DNA of 64,000 nucleotides from Streptomyces sp. ISL-10 (GCF_018614575.1 NZ_JAGGOJ010000016.1:62001-126000); one strand, 5' to 3'. Shown: positions 15,694 through 24,507, counted from the first letter of the stretch. Notes: a model not told the origin generated them from the sequence alone. Translations and numbers: made by a program.

Positions 15694-17121
15694 GTGAGCA
15701 GCAACAACGGTGACGTCCGGCTCTGGGGCGGCCGCTTCGCCGACGGCCCGGCCGAGGCGCTGGCGAAGCTGTCCGCCTCGGTGCATTTCGACTGGCGTCT
15801 CGCGCCGTACGACATCGCCGGTTCCCGAGCCCACGCGCGTGTGCTGCACAAGGCGGGCCTGCTCACCGAGGACGAGCTGACACGCATGCTCGCCGGCCTC
15901 GACCAGTTGGAGGCGGACGTGGCGTCCGGGGCCTTCACCGGCACCATCGCCGACGAGGACGTGCACACCGCCCTCGAACGGGGCCTGCTGGAGTGGCTCG
16001 GACCCGACCTCGGCGGCAAGCTGCGTGCCGGACGGTCCCGGAACGACCAGGTCGCCACTCTCTTCCGGATGTATCTGCGCGACCACGCCCGCATCATCGG
16101 CGGTCTGATCGCCGACCTCCAGGACGCCCTCGTCGGCCTCGCCGAGGCCCACCCCGACGTCGCCATGCCGGGCCGCACTCACCTCCAGCACGCCCAGCCG
16201 GTCCTGTTCGCCCACCACGTGCTCGCGCATGTGCAGTCCCTGTCCCGGGACGCGGAGCGACTGCGTCAGTGGGACACCCGTACGGCCGTCTCGCCCTACG
16301 GCTCCGGCGCGCTGGCCGGCTCCTCGCTCGGTCTCGACCCGGAGGCCGTGGCCAAGGACCTGGGCTTCGAGCGCGGCTCCGCGGGCAACTCGATTGACGG
16401 CACCGCCTCGCGGGACTTCGTCGCCGAGTTCGCCTTCATCACCGCGATGATCGGGGTGAACCTCTCCCGTATCGCCGAGGAAGTCATCATCTGGAACACG
16501 AAGGAGTTCTCCTTCGTGACCCTGCACGACGCCTTCTCGACCGGGTCGTCGATCATGCCGCAGAAGAAGAACCCCGACATCGCGGAGCTCGCCCGCGGCA
16601 AGTCCGGCCGCCTCATCGGCAACCTCACGGGCCTGCTCGCCACGCTCAAGGCGCTCCCGCTGGCGTACAACCGCGACCTCCAGGAGGACAAGGAGCCGGT
16701 CTTCGACTCCTGCGACCAGCTCGAGGTCCTGCTCCCGGCGTTCACGGGCATGATGGCCACGCTCACGGTCAACCGGGAGCGCATGGAGGAGCTCGCCCCG
16801 GCCGGCTTCTCGCTCGCCACCGACATCGCCGAGTGGCTGGTCAAGCAGGGCGTGCCGTTCCGGGTGGCGCACGAGGTCGCCGGCGAGTGCGTCAAGGTGT
16901 GCGAGCAGCAGGGCATCGAGCTGGACCAGCTCACCGACGAGCAGTTCGCGAAGATCTCCGAGCACCTCACGCCCGAGGTCCGCACGGTCCTGAACGTCCC
17001 CGGCGCGCTCGCGTCCCGCAACGGCCGGGGCGGCACGGCCCCTTCGGCGGTCGCCGTCCAGCTCAACGAGATCAAGGCCGACCTGGTGATACAGCACGCC
17101 TGGGCCACGGCCAAGCAGTGA
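15694..17121 (+). CDS. argH: Argininosuccinate lyase
   Basis: A 475-residue fumarase/aspartase-superfamily enzyme, releasing arginine and fumarate. Motifs: LWGGRFADGPAEALAKLSAS at the N-terminus, AGRSRNDQVATLFRMYLRD, PGRTHLQHAQPVLFAHHVLA, and the signature loop GSSIMPQKKNPDIAEL. The final helix pair is normal. The GTG at 15694 is preceded by AAGGAG with 8 nt spacing. It completes the pathway; argG and argH are probably co-expressed from the argG promoter despite the 81-nt gap. Confidence 0.97.
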   Translation: MSSNNGDVRLWGGRFADGPAEALAKLSASVHFDWRLAPYDIAGSRAHARVLHKAGLLTEDELTRMLAGLDQLEADVASGAFTGTIADEDVHTALERGLLEWLGPDLGGKLRAGRSRNDQVATLFRMYLRDHARIIGGLIADLQDALVGLAEAHPDVAMPGRTHLQHAQPVLFAHHVLAHVQSLSRDAERLRQWDTRTAVSPYGSGALAGSSLGLDPEAVAKDLGFERGSAGNSIDGTASRDFVAEFAFITAMIGVNLSRIAEEVIIWNTKEFSFVTLHDAFSTGSSIMPQKKNPDIAELARGKSGRLIGNLTGLLATLKALPLAYNRDLQEDKEPVFDSCDQLEVLLPAFTGMMATLTVNRERMEELAPAGFSLATDIAEWLVKQGVPFRVAHEVAGECVKVCEQQGIELDQLTDEQFAKISEHLTPEVRTVLNVPGALASRNGRGGTAPSAVAVQLNEIKADLVIQHAWATAKQ

Positions 17122-17351
17122 CGCCCTGACCCACAGCGCCGCCGCCCGGACCGCGAGCGCGTCGATGTCCGGCCGGGTCGGCCCGACCCGTTCATCGATG
17201 CGCGGCAATGGGGCGGCGGCGACGTCCTGCTCCACGCAGTCGTGGTGGTGAAGAGCGGCTCAGTCGATCTGCTCGCGGAGGTCGGTCGTCGAGCCATGGG
17301 CCATGGTCACCGTCTTGTAGCCGGACGAGCTGATGTCCATGGTGGGACGCC

Positions 17352-17805
17352 GTGGGCGACATACAGGCCCCGGTCGAGATGGACCTCGTCCGCCGTACCG
17401 GAGCCGCCGCCGACGCCTCGCAGCGCGAGCGCCTGTACGACCGCGCGCCTCGGGCTCTGGCGCGGACCACTGCCCGCCGACGTAGCGGACGACGGCCTGC
17501 GCCGCCGGCTCGGCGGACCACTCGGCGAACTCGGGCTGTCCGCGCTGGAACAGCGGGGCCGAAGCGCAGCTGGAGCTCGGCATGCCCGACAGGGGGGCGC
17601 GGACCTGATGCCGCTCGCGCGCGAACACCCCGACCGGGAACGGCCCGTCGCCGCGCAGATGACCGCCCTGTGCCGGAGCGGCAGGCAGGCCGACGCACTT
17701 GGAGCTCTACCGCGCCACACGCAAGGCGCTGGTGACCGGCCTGGGCATCGAGCCCGGCGCCGCGCGGCACACCCTGCACGAGCGGATGCTGCACGGCGAT
17801 CCGCG
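17352..17805 (+). pseudogene. Frameshifted remnant of a SARP/AfsR-type regulator (BTAD domain)
   Basis: Joining reading frames recovers a bacterial transcriptional activation domain: VEMDLVRRTGAAAD (frame at 17352), then LGLWRGPLPADVADDGLRR and RRLGGPLGELGLSALEQR, then LELGMPDR in a third frame, LMPLAREHPDRERPVAAQMT and ALCRSGRQADAL back in the earlier frame, and ELYRATRKALVTGLGIEPGA with LHERMLHGDP in yet another. At least three frame changes are needed. The N-terminal DNA-binding domain is missing. SARP proteins activate antibiotic genes; this copy cannot be functional. It follows argH and precedes a second pseudogene. Confidence 0.8.
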
Positions 17806-17859
17806 GCCGCACCGGCCGGCCGCACCCGTGTACGCGGTACGGGTCGACGAGGAGCGGTT

Positions 17860-18407
17860 GCCGTGGAACACCAGCGGCCATCCCGCTCGAGTTCTGCAAC
17901 ACCTGTGCCGGCCGGCGCGGTCCCCGCCGGCCCGGCTCCGAGCGGCTGCGTACCTACCGCACGCTCGCCGTCTGGGCCGGACATCTGGACCTCGCGGAGG
18001 AATGGCTGGTGACGGGGCTCCTCAAGCGGGCGCGGCAGTGCCCCGAAGAGGCGGGGCCGCCCTTGAGGAGGCGCGGGAGTTCCGCAGGCAGTTGTACGCC
18101 TGCCTGACCGACCCCGGCGACCCGAGGGCCTTCAAGGGGTGGCCGATGTCGCGGAGACGCCGCGAAGGTGTCGGCGTTCGTCCGTGGCGACGACGGCCTG
18201 GGCCGCTGGCGGCCCGCCCGTCCGCGGGTCTGCGGCTGCCCGTTCTCGCCGTGGCGCGCAGCGCCACCGAGCTGCTGGCCGGACCGCAGCGTTTCACCGT
18301 GCGCTCCTGCCCCGGTGCCGACCGCGGCTGGCTGTTCCCCGATGAGAGGCGGGCGGCGCAGATGGTGCAGCTTCGGGACCTGCGGCAAGGAGACGTCTAC
18401 GTACTGA
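17860..18407 (+). pseudogene. Frameshifted CGNR zinc-finger (ABATE-domain) gene remnant
   Basis: Pieces of one CGNR protein are recoverable in order across frames: LEFCNTCAGR and LRTYRTLAVWAGHLDLAEEW (ABATE N-terminus), LEEAREFRRQLYACL, then LLAGPQRFTVRSCPGADRGW, and finally GGRRRWCSFGTCGKE, which is the RRxRWCSxxxCGN-type zinc-finger end. Frame changes occur between these, including one just before the zinc finger, so the gene is dead. The first cysteine of the finger survives but the second is replaced. An intact homologue of the same family exists at 46572-47132. The 3' end overlaps the tetR-type promoter. Confidence 0.8.
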
Positions 18408-18408
18408 A

Positions 18409-18445
18409 TGAGACAAGAACGTCTCACATGGGCTATGCTTGTCTC
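18409..18445 (+). promoter_or_regulatory. Promoter and palindromic operator of the TetR/MFS pair
   Basis: TATGCT (18434-18439) ends 6 nt before the ATG; no Shine-Dalgarno, so leaderless. TGAGAC (18409-18414) and GTCTCA (18421-18426) form an inverted repeat, and GAGACAAG (18410-18417) pairs perfectly with CTTGTCTC (18438-18445). These overlapping palindromes cover the promoter and start and suit a TetR-family autorepressor. Confidence 0.65.
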
Positions 18446-18997
18446 ATGGCCATGGATCGTGAACAGGTGCTCCGTGCCGCTGCGGCTCTGCTGTCCCGGA
18501 AATCGACCGCCACCATGGACGAGGTCTCCCGGGCCGCGGGTATCGGGCGCGCCACGCTGCACCGCCACTTCGCGGGCCGCGACGCGCTCGTCAGGGCGCT
18601 CGAGGCGTTCGGCATCCAGGAGTTCGAGGCCGCCCTCGACCGGGCACGGCTCGACGAGGGCGACGCGAGCGACGGGCTGCGGCGGCTGATCGCCGAGATG
18701 GAACCGGCCGCCGATCTGCTGGCCTTCCTGGTCACCGAGAACCAGCTGTTCGAAGGCGACCAGGTCGACGAGGGCTGGTCCCGGCTCGACGCCCGGGTCT
18801 CGGCGCTCTTCCGGCGCGGTCAGGAGCGGGGCGAGTTCCGTATCGACCTCACGCCCGCATGGCTGACCGAGGCGCTGTACGCGCTGATCGGTTCCTGCGC
18901 ATGGGCCGTCATGGACGGTCGCGTCGCCAAGAAGGACTTCCAGTACATGACCGCCGAGCTCCTGCTCGGCGGAGCTCGACGGAGTGTGAGGACATGA
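18446..18997 (+). CDS. TetR family transcriptional regulator
   Basis: A 183-residue regulator. The helix-turn-helix is at ~20-50 (TMDEVSRAAGIGRATLHRHFAGRD split over helices, followed by ALVRALEAFG). The C-terminal ligand domain is of the short single-domain type with LTPAWLTEALYALIGSCAWAVMDG. The start at 18446 fits the leaderless promoter; a second ATG at 18452 is possible. The stop overlaps the start of the MFS gene (ATGA), and palindromes cover its own promoter, so it probably represses itself and the transporter until a drug-like ligand binds. Confidence 0.9.
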   Translation: MAMDREQVLRAAAALLSRKSTATMDEVSRAAGIGRATLHRHFAGRDALVRALEAFGIQEFEAALDRARLDEGDASDGLRRLIAEMEPAADLLAFLVTENQLFEGDQVDEGWSRLDARVSALFRRGQERGEFRIDLTPAWLTEALYALIGSCAWAVMDGRVAKKDFQYMTAELLLGGARRSVRT

Positions 18998-20538
18998 GCA
19001 GCACCATCCGGCCCACGACCAGGGCGGACGAGACCGTGTACCGCCCCGGGCGGTGGCTGGCGCTCGCCGTCCTGGTGCTGGCCGTTCTGCTGGTGGCGGT
19101 CGACGCGACCGTCCTCGGCCTCGCGACCCCGTTCCTCAGCGAGGACCTCGAACCGACCGGCAACCAGCTGCTGTGGATCGGCGACGTCTACTCGTTCGTC
19201 ATCGCGGGACTGCTCGTCTCCATGGGCAGCCTCGGCGACCGCATCGGCCGCAAGAAGCTTCTGCTCGGCGGCGCCGTCGCGTTCGGCGCGGTGTCCGTGC
19301 TCAACGCGTACGCCACCAGCCCCGAGACGATGATCCTCGCCCGGGCCCTGCTCGGTGTCGCGGGCGCCACGCTGATGCCGTCCACGCTCGCCCTGATCCG
19401 CAACATCTTCCACGACCCCAGGGAGCGCAGCCTCGCCATCGGCATCTGGGGCGCCATGGCCTCCGCCGGCGCCGCCGTCGGACCCGTGGTCGGCGGCTTC
19501 CTGCTGGAGCACTTCTGGTGGGGCTCGGTCTTCCTGATCAACCTGCCCGTCATGGCCGTCCTGGTCCTCGTCGGCGTCAAGCTGCTGCCGGAGTCCAAGA
19601 ACGCGGTGGCCGGCCCGTGGGACCTGGCCAGTGTCGCCCTGTCGCTCATCGGCATGGTCGGCGTCGTCTACGCGATCAAGGAGGCGGCGAGCCACGGGCC
19701 CGGCTTGGGCGCCGGTGCCGCCGCGCTGATCGGCATCGCCGCGCTGTACGGATTCGTGCGCAGGCAGCTCACGCTGCCCGCACCGCTGCTCGACATGAGG
19801 CTGTTCCGGCACCGGGGTTTCTCCGCGGCCGTCCTCGCCGACCTGCTGACCATTCTGGGCCTGTCCGGTCTGGTGTTCTTCCTGTCCCAGTTCCTGCAAC
19901 TGGTCCAGGGCAGGCAGCCCTTCGAGGCCGGCCTCGCGGAACTGCCCGCCGCGATCGGCGCGGTGGCCACCGGACTTGTCGCGGGCACGGTGGCGCGGCG
20001 CTACTCCGTACGGGCCGTCGTCGCGGGCGGTCTGGCCGCCGTCGGTCTGGCGCTGGCCACACTGACGCTGCTCGGCCGGTCCACGGGCTATCCGCTCCTC
20101 GGTGCGGCGCTGCTGGTCGTCGGTATCGGTGCGGGCTTCTCGTTCACCGTCACCGCCGACGTGATCCTCTCCAGCGTGCCCAAGGAACAGGCGGGTGCGG
20201 CCTCCGCGGTCTCCGAGACCGCGTACGAACTGGGCGCTGCCCTCGGCATCGCGCTGCTCGGCTCCATCGTGACCGGCGTCTACCGCGGCTTCGCCACGCC
20301 GGCCGGAGTGCCGGCGGACACGGCATCGGCCGCGCACGAGTCGCTCGGCGGCGCGGTGGAAGCGGCGGCGGGGCTGCCCCACGGGCAGGCGACGGCGCTG
20401 CTCGGCGCGGCGCAGGAGGCGTTCGTCGACGGCCTGCGCCTCGCGGCGGGTGTGGGCGCGGCGGTGCTGCTGGCGACGGCCGTCGCGGCGTGGTTCCTGC
20501 TGCGGGGCCAGAGACTGGCGGAGGACGTCGAGCACTGA
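18994..20538 (+). CDS. MFS drug efflux transporter (DHA2, 14-helix type)
   Basis: A 514-residue membrane protein. The first helix begins at WLALAVLVLAVLLVAVDATV; the DHA2 motif is the D-x-T in VDATV. Motif A is visible as GSLGDRIGRKKLLLGGA, and motif C as GAAVGPVVGGFLLE. The length and the extended second half suit 14 helices. It exports lipophilic drugs or natural products by proton antiport; substrate unknown. Translationally coupled to the upstream TetR gene. A perfect hairpin follows. Confidence 0.93.
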   Translation: MSSTIRPTTRADETVYRPGRWLALAVLVLAVLLVAVDATVLGLATPFLSEDLEPTGNQLLWIGDVYSFVIAGLLVSMGSLGDRIGRKKLLLGGAVAFGAVSVLNAYATSPETMILARALLGVAGATLMPSTLALIRNIFHDPRERSLAIGIWGAMASAGAAVGPVVGGFLLEHFWWGSVFLINLPVMAVLVLVGVKLLPESKNAVAGPWDLASVALSLIGMVGVVYAIKEAASHGPGLGAGAAALIGIAALYGFVRRQLTLPAPLLDMRLFRHRGFSAAVLADLLTILGLSGLVFFLSQFLQLVQGRQPFEAGLAELPAAIGAVATGLVAGTVARRYSVRAVVAGGLAAVGLALATLTLLGRSTGYPLLGAALLVVGIGAGFSFTVTADVILSSVPKEQAGAASAVSETAYELGAALGIALLGSIVTGVYRGFATPAGVPADTASAAHESLGGAVEAAAGLPHGQATALLGAAQEAFVDGLRLAAGVGAAVLLATAVAAWFLLRGQRLAEDVEH

Positions 20539-20539
20539 C

Positions 20540-20558
20540 GGGCCGACAAAGTCGGCCC
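20540..20558 (+). terminator. Hairpin after the MFS gene
   Basis: Perfect 8-bp stem GGGCCGAC / GTCGGCCC with loop AAA, beginning two bases after the stop codon. Confidence 0.6.
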
Positions 20559-20634
20559 GCCGGCATTCGAAGCGCGAGGGTCCGGAGGGGGCCGGGGACG
20601 GAGAGCCCCCGGAAAACGCCCCGGGCGCGGCGCC

Positions 20635-21306
20635 CTACGCCGCCTTCGCCTTCGTGGCGTACATGTCCACGTACTCCTGGCCCGACAGCCGCATGACCTC
20701 CGTCATCACCGAGTCGGTGACCGCCCGCAGCACATAGCGGTCGCGGTCCATGCCCTCGTATCGGGAGAACTCCATGGGATCGCCGAAACGGACCGTCACC
20801 CGGCCAGGGCGCGGCAGGCCCGCGCCGCCCGGCTGGAGCTTGTCCGTGCCGATCATCGCGAAGGGGACGACCGGCGCGCCGGTCATCAGCGTCAGACGCG
20901 CGATGCCCGTACGCCCCCGGTACAGACGCCCGTCGGGGGAGCGGGTGCCTTCGGGGTAGATGCCGAAGACCTTGCCCTCCTCCAGCACCCGGCGGCCCGT
21001 CATCAGCGCGGCCACACCGCCGTTGGCGCCGTCGCGGTCGACCGGGATCATGCCGACGCCGGTGAAGAACCACGCCATCGCACGGCCCTTGAGGCCCTTG
21101 CCCGTGACGTACTCGTCCTTTCCGATGAAGAACACCGGGCGGTCGGTCACCAGCGGGAGGACCATCGAGTCGATGAACGTGAGGTGGTTCCCGGCGAGGA
21201 TCACCGGCCCCGTCCCGGGGATGTTCTCGGCGCCTTCCACACGGGGGCGGAACATCAGGCGCAGGAACGGCCCGAGCACTGCCTTGATGAGCGTCAAGCG
21301 GGACAA
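20635..21306 (-). CDS. 1-acyl-sn-glycerol-3-phosphate acyltransferase family protein
   Basis: A 223-residue PlsC-type acyltransferase. The catalytic H-x4-D motif is GNHLTFIDSMVLP (~40), followed by FFIGKDEYVTGKGLKG, then GVGMIPVDRDG and the phosphate-binding EGTRSPDGRLYRGRTG segment. It likely acylates lysophosphatidate or a related lysolipid at the membrane. A TTG at 21306 has GGAGGA 5 nt upstream; the ATG at 21324, 18 nt earlier, has no ribosome binding site and would place that GGAGGA inside the gene. It is divergent from the glpQ gene. Confidence 0.9.
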   Translation of the reverse strand: MSRLTLIKAVLGPFLRLMFRPRVEGAENIPGTGPVILAGNHLTFIDSMVLPLVTDRPVFFIGKDEYVTGKGLKGRAMAWFFTGVGMIPVDRDGANGGVAALMTGRRVLEEGKVFGIYPEGTRSPDGRLYRGRTGIARLTLMTGAPVVPFAMIGTDKLQPGGAGLPRPGRVTVRFGDPMEFSRYEGMDRDRYVLRAVTDSVMTEVMRLSGQEYVDMYATKAKAA

Positions 21307-21452
21307 CGGGTCCTCCGGTGTCATGGGACGGGACGGTGATGGCCGGCGCAGTCTGTGCGTGGGTCTGTCTGTACGTGTCTGCGTGTGTCTGTGGGGCGCG
21401 AGTCTGTGCAGGTGAGGACCATACTCGCGCGTCCTGCCCGATCGCACATCGG

Positions 21453-21507
21453 GTTCACGGTGGAGATATGCAGTGTTGACACGTGTTTTCACTGTGTTCG
21501 CCCAGGG
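21453..21507 (+). promoter_or_regulatory. Possible PHO box upstream of glpQ
   Basis: Loose 11-nt direct repeats like the PhoP-binding GTTCACC units: GTTCACGGTGG (21453-21463), GTTGACACGTG (21475-21485), GTTTTCACTGT (21485-21495) and GTTCGCCCAGG (21496-21506). The first two starts are 22 nt apart and the last two are 11 nt apart, but they are one base out of register between. Streptomyces glpQ genes are known PhoP targets; binding here is inferred. Confidence 0.45.
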
Positions 21508-21585
21508 TCTGCCGCCGTTAAGACGTTGCTGCCTACCATCGGGCGACGCTCGACAGGTGCGGGACATCACATGGAGGAACGTTTC

Positions 21586-22734
21586 ATGACACAGGGTACG
21601 AGCAGCAGTCCGGCGCGCCGGACCGTGCTGGGGGCCGCTGTTCTGGGTACGGCCGCTCTCGGCGCCGGCGCGGGTGCGGGGGCAGCGCAGGCGGGCGAGC
21701 ATCGCGGCGGGCCGTCGTACGAGGGGCTGCCCGTGCCCGCCGTGATCGCACACCGGGGCGCCAGCGGCTACCGGCCCGAGCACACCCTCGGGGCGTACCA
21801 GTTGGCACTCGACATGGGTGCGCATGTCATCGAGCAGGACCTGGTGCCCACCAAGGACGGCCATCTCGTATGCCGTCACGAGAACGACATCACCGGCACC
21901 ACGGATGTCGCCGAGCACCCCGAGTTCTCCTCCCGCAAGGCCACCAAGTCGGTCGACGGCGTCAGCATCACCGGCTGGTTCACCGAGGACTTCACGCTCG
22001 CCGAGCTGAAGACGCTGCGCGCCAAGGAGCGCATTCCCGGCACACGCCAGGAGAACACCCTCTACGACGGCCGCTGGAGCGTGCCCACGTTCGAGGAGGT
22101 GCTGCGCTGGGCCGAGGACGAGGGCCGCCGCCGCGGCCGCCCGGTGTGGTTGCATGTCGAGACCAAGCACCCCACCTACTTCCGGAGCATCGGACTCGGC
22201 CTGGAGGAGCGTCTGGCCAAGCTGCTGCGGCGCTATGGGCGCCACCGCGCGAACTCGCCGACGTTCCTGCAGTCCTTCGAGCCGACCAGCATGGAGCGCA
22301 TGTCGCGACTCGTCGGCACGCCGCGCGTCGTCCTGCTGTGGACGCCCGACGACCGCCCCTGGGACTTCCGCGAGGCCGGCGACCCGCGCACCGTCGCCGA
22401 CCTGGTCACGCCCGGAGGACTGGCGTGGATAGCCCGATTCGCGCAGGGCATCGGCCCGTTGCTCGACCTGGTCATCCCCAGGGACGCCGACGGCCGCCTC
22501 ACGAAGGCCACGACGCTGGTGCGCGACGCCCACGCCAAGGGCCTGGTCGTCCACCCCTACACGATGCGCAACGAGAACACCTTCCTGCCCGCCGACTTCC
22601 GCCGCGGCACCGACCCCAACGCCTACGGGGACGTCTTCGGCGCGTACAAGGCGTATCTGGCGACCGGGATCGACGGCATATTCACCGACAACCCGGACAC
22701 GGGCCTGCTCGCGGTGGCGGACTTCCGCGCCTGA
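21586..22734 (+). CDS. glpQ1: Secreted glycerophosphodiester phosphodiesterase
   Basis: A 382-residue protein with a twin-arginine signal (SPARRTVLGAAVLG, then a hydrophobic run and an AQA cleavage site), so it is exported folded. The mature part shows the GDPD fold: VIAHRGASGYRPEHTLGAY with both catalytic histidine and arginine-glycine, IEQDLVPTKDGHLVCRHEND, HVETKHPTYF, and GIDGIFTDNPDTGLLA at the end. It hydrolyses glycerophosphodiesters to glycerol-3-phosphate outside the cell, scavenging phosphate. The ATG at 21586 has GGAGGAAC upstream. The name glpQ1 rests on synteny with S. coelicolor and a PHO-box-like promoter region (inference); glpQ itself is firm. Confidence 0.9.
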   Translation: MTQGTSSSPARRTVLGAAVLGTAALGAGAGAGAAQAGEHRGGPSYEGLPVPAVIAHRGASGYRPEHTLGAYQLALDMGAHVIEQDLVPTKDGHLVCRHENDITGTTDVAEHPEFSSRKATKSVDGVSITGWFTEDFTLAELKTLRAKERIPGTRQENTLYDGRWSVPTFEEVLRWAEDEGRRRGRPVWLHVETKHPTYFRSIGLGLEERLAKLLRRYGRHRANSPTFLQSFEPTSMERMSRLVGTPRVVLLWTPDDRPWDFREAGDPRTVADLVTPGGLAWIARFAQGIGPLLDLVIPRDADGRLTKATTLVRDAHAKGLVVHPYTMRNENTFLPADFRRGTDPNAYGDVFGAYKAYLATGIDGIFTDNPDTGLLAVADFRA

Positions 22735-22955
22735 CGCCGCGGACGCGCCCCCGGCGGCGGGGCCCGGCCACGTCACGCCCGGCCCCGCCGACCCGGCCCG
22801 CCCCGGACGAGCGCCCGGCCCCGCTGAACTACTGCCTCGCCGGTTGACGCCCCGTCCCCCGTCATGGGCGGTTTCGGCCGCGGAGGGCCGCCTCGTACGG
22901 GTGATGCCGCCCGCCCGACGAAACCGCAGGCCCGCGGCCGTACGTCAGGCGAGGC

Positions 22956-23501
22956 ATGACCGTTCTCGACGAAACTCCCGCCCATGTCGTCAGCCTCCTC
23001 GGCCCGCTGGTCAGCGCCGAGGCCACCGCGGAGGCGCCCGGCACCGCTCTGGAGGCCGGCGATCTCGAACAGGCCGTCTGGGTACGACTGCTGGAGCGGC
23101 TCGACGACGACGGCCCGCCGCCGGACGCCGCACGCTGGGTCAAGGCGGCGGTACGCGCCGAGGCGCGCCGTGCCCGCCGTACGGCCGCCCGCGAACTGCC
23201 GTACCGTCACGAGCCCGCCGACGGCCCCGCCGCCGACACCTCCGGCGGTCCCGAGCGCGCCGCCCTGCGGTCCGAACGCCGCCGCGTGCTGCGCGCCGCC
23301 GTCGCCCGCACCCCCGGCAATTGTCCCCGGCTGCTGACTGCGATGTTGTCCCCGAAGGACCCCACCTACCGGGAAATCGCAGGGACGTTGGGTATCTCAC
23401 AGGGGAGTCTGGGGCCGATGCGTTCCCGTTGCCTGGGATGTCTGCGCAGAATGCTCGCGGCAGAGGTTGCAGCTCCTGAACATCGGGGAAAGGAGCGGTA
23501 G
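22956..23501 (+). CDS. Small ECF-type sigma-70 family factor
   Basis: A 181-residue protein. The region-2 part is weakly conserved (DLEQAVWVRLLERLDD, then ARWVKAAVRAEARRARR), whereas region 4 is clear: TYREIAGTLGISQGSLGPMRSRCLGCLRRML near the end (helix-turn-helix across ~135-165). The middle is acidic and proline-rich. No anti-sigma gene is adjacent, so what controls it is unclear. The ATG at 22956 follows a modest GCGAGGC; a GTG alternative is not needed. A GNAT gene follows by 36 nt, possibly in the same transcript. Confidence 0.8.
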   Translation: MTVLDETPAHVVSLLGPLVSAEATAEAPGTALEAGDLEQAVWVRLLERLDDDGPPPDAARWVKAAVRAEARRARRTAARELPYRHEPADGPAADTSGGPERAALRSERRRVLRAAVARTPGNCPRLLTAMLSPKDPTYREIAGTLGISQGSLGPMRSRCLGCLRRMLAAEVAAPEHRGKER

Positions 23502-23537
23502 ACAACCGGCGGACAGGTGAGCGGGAGGCATGCGCAC

Positions 23538-24041
23538 ATGGGCATGAGTGTGACCATCTCAGCGGCGGCCGAGGACGATGCGGAACACATCCTCAAACTG
23601 CAGTACCTGTGCTACCAGACCGAGGCCGAGCTCTACGGCGACTACGGGATCGAGCCCCTGACGCAGACCCTGGCCGACCTCTCGGACGAGATCTCCCAGG
23701 GCCACGCGCTGGTGGCGAGGCTCGGCGACGAGGTGGTCGCCTCCGTGCGGGGCCGGGTCGACGCGAGCGGCACCGCCAGGATCGCGAAGCTCATCGTGCA
23801 CCCGCGGATGCAGCGCCACGGCCTCGGCGGCCGGCTGCTCGACGCGATCGAGGCCCGTTTCGCCGGGGACCCGCACATCAAGCGGTTCCAGCTCTTCACC
23901 GGTCACCGCAGCGAGAGCAATCTCCGCCTCTACCGCAGCCGGGGGTACGTGCCGGTCTCCAGCGAGCAGGTCGGCCCGCGCCTGACGCTGGTCATCCTGG
24001 AGAAGGAACCGGTGCCGCGGGCTTACGCGGCGAGCGCCTAG
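23538..24041 (+). CDS. GNAT family N-acetyltransferase
   Basis: A 167-residue GNAT protein. The acetyl-CoA signature is LIVHPRMQRHGLGGRLLDAIEARF (Q/R-x-x-G-x-G), with RSESNLRLYRSRGYVPVS at the C-terminal half. The early segment DDAEHILKLQYLCYQTEAELYGD resembles the spermidine/ribosomal-type small GNATs. Substrate unknown. The ATG at 23538 has GGGAGG 9 nt upstream; an earlier GTG at 23517 and a later ATG at 23544 are possible. It follows the small sigma factor on the same strand. Confidence 0.87.
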   Translation: MGMSVTISAAAEDDAEHILKLQYLCYQTEAELYGDYGIEPLTQTLADLSDEISQGHALVARLGDEVVASVRGRVDASGTARIAKLIVHPRMQRHGLGGRLLDAIEARFAGDPHIKRFQLFTGHRSESNLRLYRSRGYVPVSSEQVGPRLTLVILEKEPVPRAYAASA

Positions 24042-24064
24042 CCCCGGGCCTGCGACGCGAGCGC

Positions 24065-24505
24065 CTAGGCGCTCGCGTCCCGGCCGCGCGCCCGGCGCAG
24101 CCAGAGCATTCCGGTCACCGGCAGCAGCACCGGGATGAAGAGGTAGCCCATCCCGTATTCCGACCACACCGTCGAGTCGGGGAAGGCGGACGGTTCCACC
24201 AGCGTCCAGGTGCCCACGATCAGTACGCCCGCGAGCTCGGCGGCGCAGCACACCAGCGCCGCCCTGCGGGCCGTCTCGCCCCCGCGCACCAGGGTGTACG
24301 TGATGAACGCGTACACCACGGCGGCCACGGCGGAGAGCACATGCGCGAGCGGGGCACTGCCGAAGTCGGTGAGGATCTGGTAGACGGAGCGCGACACGGC
24401 GCCGACCGACATCACTCCGTACAGCCAGACCAGCAGCAGCCCCGGGCCCTGCACCAGCCGGGTCCGCCCCGTCCCCGGTCCTGTTCCCGTCGTGGGCCCG
24501 GCCAT
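24065..24505 (-). CDS. Small membrane protein of unknown function, second of a pair
   Basis: A 146-residue protein with four predicted helices: LLLVWLYGVMSVGAVSRSVY, LAHVLSAVAAVVYAFITYTL, AALVCCAAELAGVLIVGTWT and YLFIPVLLPVTGMLWLRRA. The N-terminal ~20 residues are Gly/Thr/Pro-rich and polar. I recognise no family motif. It begins two bases after the stop of the upstream 119-residue membrane protein, so the two are likely co-translated and may form one complex (inference). Confidence 0.72.
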   Translation of the reverse strand: MAGPTTGTGPGTGRTRLVQGPGLLLVWLYGVMSVGAVSRSVYQILTDFGSAPLAHVLSAVAAVVYAFITYTLVRGGETARRAALVCCAAELAGVLIVGTWTLVEPSAFPDSTVWSEYGMGYLFIPVLLPVTGMLWLRRARGRDASA

Positions 24506-24507
24506 CG

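Noticed and set aside
17260..17340. A short minus-strand ORF ending in MAHGSTTDLREQID that looks like a peptide precursor
   Set aside because: No ribosome binding site, no maturation genes nearby, and it lies in a decay zone; kept out as unsupported.
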